Source: an uncultured Chloroflexota bacterium | GTDB lineage: Bacteria > Chloroflexota > UBA4733 | Length of the DNA stretch: 34,573 nt | Assembly: GCA_937967325.1 (NCBI GenBank) | Contig: CALBSQ010000201.1 | Coordinates: forward strand, 1-34,573 | Direction of reading: 5' to 3' | Part shown: one piece after another, positions 31,335 to 34,573 of the stretch | Numbering within the stretch: the first letter of the stretch is position 1 | Layout: each line of letters starts with the position of its first letter | Position numbers and translations under genes: made by a program | Notes under the pieces: generated by a model | Told to the model about the DNA's origin: nothing | Database searches by the model: none | The model's input: only the letters and a program-made list of their open reading frames with translations

Positions 31335-32813
31335 ATGTTGGTATCCAGCCGGCTCGCGATCGTATCCTTCGCCTTCGTGCTGGCGCTCTGGCTGCCGATG
31401 GGGGCTCTGGCAGCGCCGGCCGATCAGGCCGCGGCGACGGGCACGATCACTGGTGTGGTAACGGATAAGGTCTCCGGGTCGCCGGTGCCCGGCGTCTACG
31501 TGACTGTCGGCTACAACACCGTCAAGCTCGCCACGATCACGGGACCGGACGGTCGCTACGTCGTCGCCAACGTCCCGACGGGGCAGCCGGCCGACGTGTT
31601 TGGCTTCCATGGCGGGGGCTTCCGCTACCACAACAGCATCTACGACGACAACCTGCACATCGTGCTTGCTCCCGGGCAGACGTATACCTTCAACTTCACC
31701 GTTTACCAGCTCAACGATCCGGCCGGTGAGCCTCTGGTGAGCAATCCTGCCATCTCGCCGCTCACTGCCGCGCCCGGCCAGACGGTGACCTTCAGCTTGA
31801 ACGCCAGCGGCGGCAAGGGCGGCCTCTCCGATGAGATCATCGCCGCCAGCCCGACCATGGGGCGGATAGCGCTCCTGGCGCCAACGGGCGGGAGCAGTTT
31901 CAGCAGCGCCTTCACCGTGCCGGCCGGCACGCCGCCCGGCGATTACCCGTTCGCCTTCTTCGCCGCCAGCAATGACTGCTACGACAACGACGTCTTCCCC
32001 ACGGTGGCGCTGCACGTGACGGCGGCCCAGCCGGCCGCGCGCTACTTCAGCCAGACGGGCTTCCGCATCGACAACGACGCCTTCTGGAGCTACTTCAACA
32101 GCCGGGGTGGCGTTGCCACTTTTGGCTACCCGACCTCGCGCGCCTTCACCTTCCAGGGCTTCCTGACGCAGTTCTTCCAGCGGCAAATCATGCAGCTCGG
32201 GCCGGATGGCTCGGTGCGCCTGCTCAATCTGCTCGACCCCGGCCTGCTGCCCTACGCAACCTTCAACTTCTCGACCTTCCCGGCCTACGACGCGGCGCTG
32301 GTAGCGCAGTTGCCGGCGCCCAGCAGCCCGGGCTATGCGACGGCGGTGCAGCGCTACGTGGCGGCCAATGCCCCCGATAGCTGGCAGGGCGTCCGTACCA
32401 ACTTCGGCGCCACGTTCACCACGACGGTGAGCGCGGCGCAGGCCTTCCCGAGCTTGCCGCCCGGCGATGCTCGCGCCGCCTCGCTCCTGCCGCTGATCGA
32501 CCTGGAGATCTGGGGCGTGCCGACCAGCGCCCCCGCCTACGATCCGAGCAACCACAGCTTCGTCTACTTGCGCTGGCAGCGCGGGATCATGCAGTACGAC
32601 TCTACCTGCGGCTGCACCCGCGGCGTGCTGCTGGCCGACTACCTCAAGGCAATCATCACGGGCAAGAACCTCCCCGGCGATGTCGCGGCCGAGGCCGCCG
32701 GCAGCCCGTTCCTTCGGCAGTACAACCCGTCGGTCCCGCATTGGGTCGACCGCCCGGCCACCCTGCCGAATACCGACCTTACCAACGCCTTCGAGCCGCA
32801 GACCGCCGGGTAG
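31335..32813 (+). CDS. Secreted protein with carboxypeptidase regulatory-like domain
   Basis: The 492-residue protein has a clear signal peptide: basic start with hydrophobic core IVSFAFVLALWLPMGALA, with cleavage likely after A26 (ALA-AP). Residues about 35-130 form a carboxypeptidase-regulatory-like beta-sandwich: TGVVTDKVSGSPVPGVYVTV, ITGPDGRYVVANVPTGQ. A second beta-rich region (about 135-235) follows, with NASGGKGGLSDEIIAASPT. The C-terminal half, RYFSQTGFRIDNDAFWSYF, GGVATFGYPTSRAFTFQGF and RQIMQLGPDGSVRLLNLLDP, is a type I recall from Thermomicrobia and other Chloroflexota secreted proteins. The start is ATG 31335. An inverted-strand frame of 748 residues lies opposite, treated as a shadow. 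A cell-surface role is inferred. Confidence 0.82.
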   Translation: MLVSSRLAIVSFAFVLALWLPMGALAAPADQAAATGTITGVVTDKVSGSPVPGVYVTVGYNTVKLATITGPDGRYVVANVPTGQPADVFGFHGGGFRYHNSIYDDNLHIVLAPGQTYTFNFTVYQLNDPAGEPLVSNPAISPLTAAPGQTVTFSLNASGGKGGLSDEIIAASPTMGRIALLAPTGGSSFSSAFTVPAGTPPGDYPFAFFAASNDCYDNDVFPTVALHVTAAQPAARYFSQTGFRIDNDAFWSYFNSRGGVATFGYPTSRAFTFQGFLTQFFQRQIMQLGPDGSVRLLNLLDPGLLPYATFNFSTFPAYDAALVAQLPAPSSPGYATAVQRYVAANAPDSWQGVRTNFGATFTTTVSAAQAFPSLPPGDARAASLLPLIDLEIWGVPTSAPAYDPSNHSFVYLRWQRGIMQYDSTCGCTRGVLLADYLKAIITGKNLPGDVAAEAAGSPFLRQYNPSVPHWVDRPATLPNTDLTNAFEPQTAG

Positions 32814-32842
32814 CGCCGGGGCAGGCAGCGGCAAGCGAACCC

Positions 32843-32875
32843 TGTATAATGCCGGAAGCGCGGGCGTGCTTCCGG
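32843..32875 (+). promoter_or_regulatory. Consensus -10 followed by a perfect 8-bp hairpin
   Basis: TGTATAAT (32843-32850) holds a consensus TATAAT with TG one base before it, an extended -10. No TTGACA-like -35 is found 17 bases upstream. Directly after it, CCGGAAGC (32852-32859) and GCTTCCGG (32868-32875) form a perfect 8-bp stem with an 8-base loop. The expected start point falls inside this stem, so it may be an operator or a leader hairpin. It is 83 bases before the radical SAM gene at 32958. Confidence 0.45.
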
Positions 32876-32957
32876 TAGGGCGTAACCTCTCCGTAAGAGC
32901 TACCGGTGACACTGCCACCGCGACGCGAGGTTGGCCCGCGCCGGGATGGGAGGATGA

Positions 32958-33767
32958 ATGACCCTCGCTGTAGAGGAACGGCCCAGCGCCTTGGCGCCGC
33001 CGGCCGTCGCCTGGAAGTTGTGGGTCTACACCAACTACGACTGCAATCTTACTTGCAGATACTGCGTCGCCCGCTCTGGGCCGAACGTCCCCCGTCGGGC
33101 GCTGCCGCGTCCCCTGATCCAACAGCTCGTGGACGAGGCGGCCAGCCTCGACTTCGAGCACATCTTCCTGACCGGTGGCGAGCCATTCCTCCTGCCGGAC
33201 ATCTACGAGACGCTCGCCTACTGTTCCTCGCGCCTGCCCACCACCGTGCTGACCAACGCCACGCTGCTGCATCACAAGCGCCTGGACCAGCTCGACGCGA
33301 TCCGCAACGATAACCTGATCGTGCAGGTCAGCCTGGACGGCCCCGATCCCAGCACACATGACCCGTATCGCGGTCGCGGCACGTGGGCCCGCACGGTTGC
33401 CGGCATCCGGATGCTGCTGGATCGCGGCTATCGCGTGCGCATCGGCACGACCGAGACCCCGGCCAACACGGCCCACCTGGACGCTTTGCGGGCCTATCTC
33501 GGTGAACTCGGCATCCGGCCGGAAGATCACTTCGTGCGCCCGCTCGCCAGGCGGGGATTCTCCAAAGAAGGCCTCGAGCTGTCGCTAGACGACCTCGTGC
33601 CGGAGCTGACCGTCGATCTGAACGGCGTGTACTGGCACCCGCTCTCCACCGATCGTGACATGCAGGTAGCGAAGGCACTCCTGCCCTTGCGCGACGCGGT
33701 GGAGACGGTATACCGACTGCTGGCCGACCCCGATCGCGCCAGCCGGCCACGTTGCACCTTCACCTGA
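32958..33767 (+). CDS. Radical SAM protein
   Basis: This 269-residue protein has the CxxxCxxC iron-sulfur motif: YDCNLTCRYC, with C29, C33 and C36. After it come the radical SAM strands: FEHIFLTGGEPFLLPDIYETL (GGEP binds the SAM amino group), VLTNATLLH, and LIVQVSLDGPDPSTHDPYRG. The C-terminal part is short: FVRPLARRGFSKEG, then ends at RPRCTFT without the Cys-rich SPASM domain common in peptide-modifying relatives. It starts with ATG 32958, with GGATGGGAGGATGA just before. The next gene is a Lrp-type ligand-binding domain. A precursor peptide or partner is not visible close by; it could instead belong to a cofactor pathway. The reaction cannot be given. Confidence 0.88.
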   Translation: MTLAVEERPSALAPPAVAWKLWVYTNYDCNLTCRYCVARSGPNVPRRALPRPLIQQLVDEAASLDFEHIFLTGGEPFLLPDIYETLAYCSSRLPTTVLTNATLLHHKRLDQLDAIRNDNLIVQVSLDGPDPSTHDPYRGRGTWARTVAGIRMLLDRGYRVRIGTTETPANTAHLDALRAYLGELGIRPEDHFVRPLARRGFSKEGLELSLDDLVPELTVDLNGVYWHPLSTDRDMQVAKALLPLRDAVETVYRLLADPDRASRPRCTFT

Positions 33768-33820
33768 GGATAGCAGCCGGTCTCCGGTGGAGACCACGAT
33801 GGAGCAGGAGGGTTCCCTGA

Positions 33821-34093
33821 ATGGCGGCGGGCATCAAAGCATTCGTGCTGATTGAGGCGGAGCCGGCGCGCTTGCGCGACCTGAAGGACGAGCTGGACCA
33901 GATGGAGCTGGCCGATTCCAAGATCACGGCGGTCCACGCCTGCACTGGTCCCTACGACCTGATTCTGGAGGTGGAAAGTCCCGACCTCGAAGCGCTGGCC
34001 ACCTGACTCACGGAGGGCATCGCGGGCGCCGTGGGCGTCCGCCGCATGATCTCCTGCCTGGAAGTGTTCCGGCCAAGTGTGCCGACCACCTGA
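33821..34093 (+). pseudogene. Stand-alone Lrp/AsnC ligand-binding (RAM) domain gene with internal TGA
   Basis: Read as one frame from ATG 33821 to TGA 34091-34093 it gives a 90-residue, complete RAM-type domain, but an in-frame TGA stands at 34004-34006 (codon 62). The first part is MAAGIKAFVLIEAEPARLRD, then LKDELDQMELADSKITAVHACTGPYDLILEVESPDLEALAT; after the stop comes LTEGIAGAVGVRRMISCLEV, the final strand of the fold. Without it the domain would be incomplete. CGA to TGA is the simplest change. It could be a sequencing error, a nonsense mutation in this strain, or rarely a programmed event. AGGAGGG lies at 33806-33812. Such single-domain proteins bind amino acids or other effectors. It is just after the radical SAM gene. 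Confidence 0.75.
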
Positions 34094-34119
34094 AGCGTCA
34101 AGCCGGAAAGGAACCCCCG

Positions 34120-34573
34120 TTGCGCCTTGCTTCCCCCCAGCGATCGGCACGCCGGACCGTGCTGCTCGTCCTCACTGCCGCCATGGTCGTCGTAGCAGCC
34201 TGCGGCGGATCCAACACTACCGGGAGTAGCCCGGCAGCCGCGAGTAGTGTTTCGTCGAGCGCAGCCGGCGCGCCGGCATCCACCGTCGCGGCTAGCAGCG
34301 CGGCGAACGGTACGCCTGCGAGCAGCGCGGCCGGTACGGCGTCGAGCGCGGCGCCGTCGAGCTCCGCCGGCCAAGCGAGCGCATCGAGTCCTTCGACGAC
34401 GGCGAGTAGTGTTGGCGTCGCGGCAACGGCGGCGACTGGCTCCTCCACGGCGTCCGGCGACCCGGCGGCTGGTCACGCGCTATTCATGTCGGTCGGTTGC
34501 ATTGCATGCCACGGCAGTAACGCCGAAGGCAAGATCGGCCCGAAGATCGCCGGGACCGGCCTGAGCTTCGCCG
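34120..34573 (+). CDS. Cytochrome c lipoprotein, N-terminal part (3' truncated by window end)
   Basis: The frame opens at TTG 34120 with GGAAAGGA at 34104-34112 and stays open to the window end, so about 151 residues are seen. It starts MRLASPQRSARRTVLLVLTAA and has a lipobox VVAAC with the acylated cysteine at C28. A long linker (about 30-115) rich in Ser, Ala and Thr follows. Then a c-type cytochrome domain starts: GHALFMSVGCIACHGSNAEG, with the heme motif C127-I-A-C130-H131 and GKIGPKIAGTG, before the window ends. It should be a membrane-anchored electron carrier facing outward, like many Chloroflexota cytochromes. TTG is a weak start, but the site and the lipobox agree with it. Confidence 0.85.
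   Translation, partial: MRLASPQRSARRTVLLVLTAAMVVVAACGGSNTTGSSPAAASSVSSSAAGAPASTVAASSAANGTPASSAAGTASSAAPSSSAGQASASSPSTTASSVGVAATAATGSSTASGDPAAGHALFMSVGCIACHGSNAEGKIGPKIAGTGLSFA

Noticed and set aside
31284..33530. Minus-strand frame of 748 residues opposite the secreted-protein and radical SAM genes
   Set aside because: The plus strand has a signal peptide and a radical SAM motif; the reverse frame is Gly/Arg/Val-rich with no recognisable fold.
34004..34006. TGA as a selenocysteine or recoded codon
   Set aside because: No selenocysteine-like element is evident after it and TGA is a normal stop elsewhere in the window; a point change is simpler.

Overview
The window is a single GC-rich contig whose left edge still carries sequencing-library sequence (1-47, a Nextera i7/Read 2 adapter). 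The gene content points to a Chloroflexota bacterium, perhaps Thermomicrobia-like. The clues are a secreted protein of a type I associate with that phylum, DUF2851 and DUF2203 proteins, many GTG/TTG starts with purine-rich ribosome sites, and palindromic intergenic repeats. This is inference from protein style; there is no rRNA or other marker gene.

Region 1 (48-10805) is a phage-defence island, a BREX system read left to right: the 3' part of pglX (adenine methyltransferase), a small DUF3800 gene, brxC (P-loop ATPase), pglZ (alkaline-phosphatase-like) and brxL (AAA+ with a Lon-like end). The gene set is type 1-like, but pglX precedes brxC, DUF3800 sits between them, and a 15-bp tandem repeat separates brxC from pglZ. 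brxA and brxB would lie off the left end, if present. The Lon-like domain of BrxL lacks the Ser-Lys dyad that the true Lon in this window retains.

Region 2 (10806-15370) holds a branched-chain aminotransferase and a tight three-gene surface-polysaccharide operon: GT4 glycosyltransferase, polyprenyl-phosphate sugar-1-phosphate transferase and a Wzz-like chain-length protein. A 397-bp non-coding stretch with a very large imperfect inverted repeat follows.

Region 3 (15768-18123) has two paralogous genes, each with two YbjQ-like domains, and a small companion gene.

Region 4 (18153-24981) is on the minus strand: VOC protein, DUF2203 protein, Lon protease, YihY/BrkB membrane protein, and a coupled pair of Gfo/Idh/MocA oxidoreductase and cupin.

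Region 5 (25130-34573) is on the plus strand: DUF2851 protein, a second Gfo/Idh/MocA oxidoreductase, an unknown two-gene membrane operon, an acyl-CoA dehydrogenase-like flavoprotein, a DinB-like protein, a secreted protein, a radical SAM protein, a Lrp/AsnC ligand-binding-domain gene with an internal stop codon, and the start of a cytochrome c lipoprotein that runs off the right edge.

The intergenic spaces are rich in palindromes. Two families recur: a GGGCGTAT...ATACGCCC repeat (19128-19196, 26521-26564) and a CTCTCCCCC-type repeat (110-144, 23049-23162). No tRNA, rRNA, CRISPR array or insertion sequence was seen.
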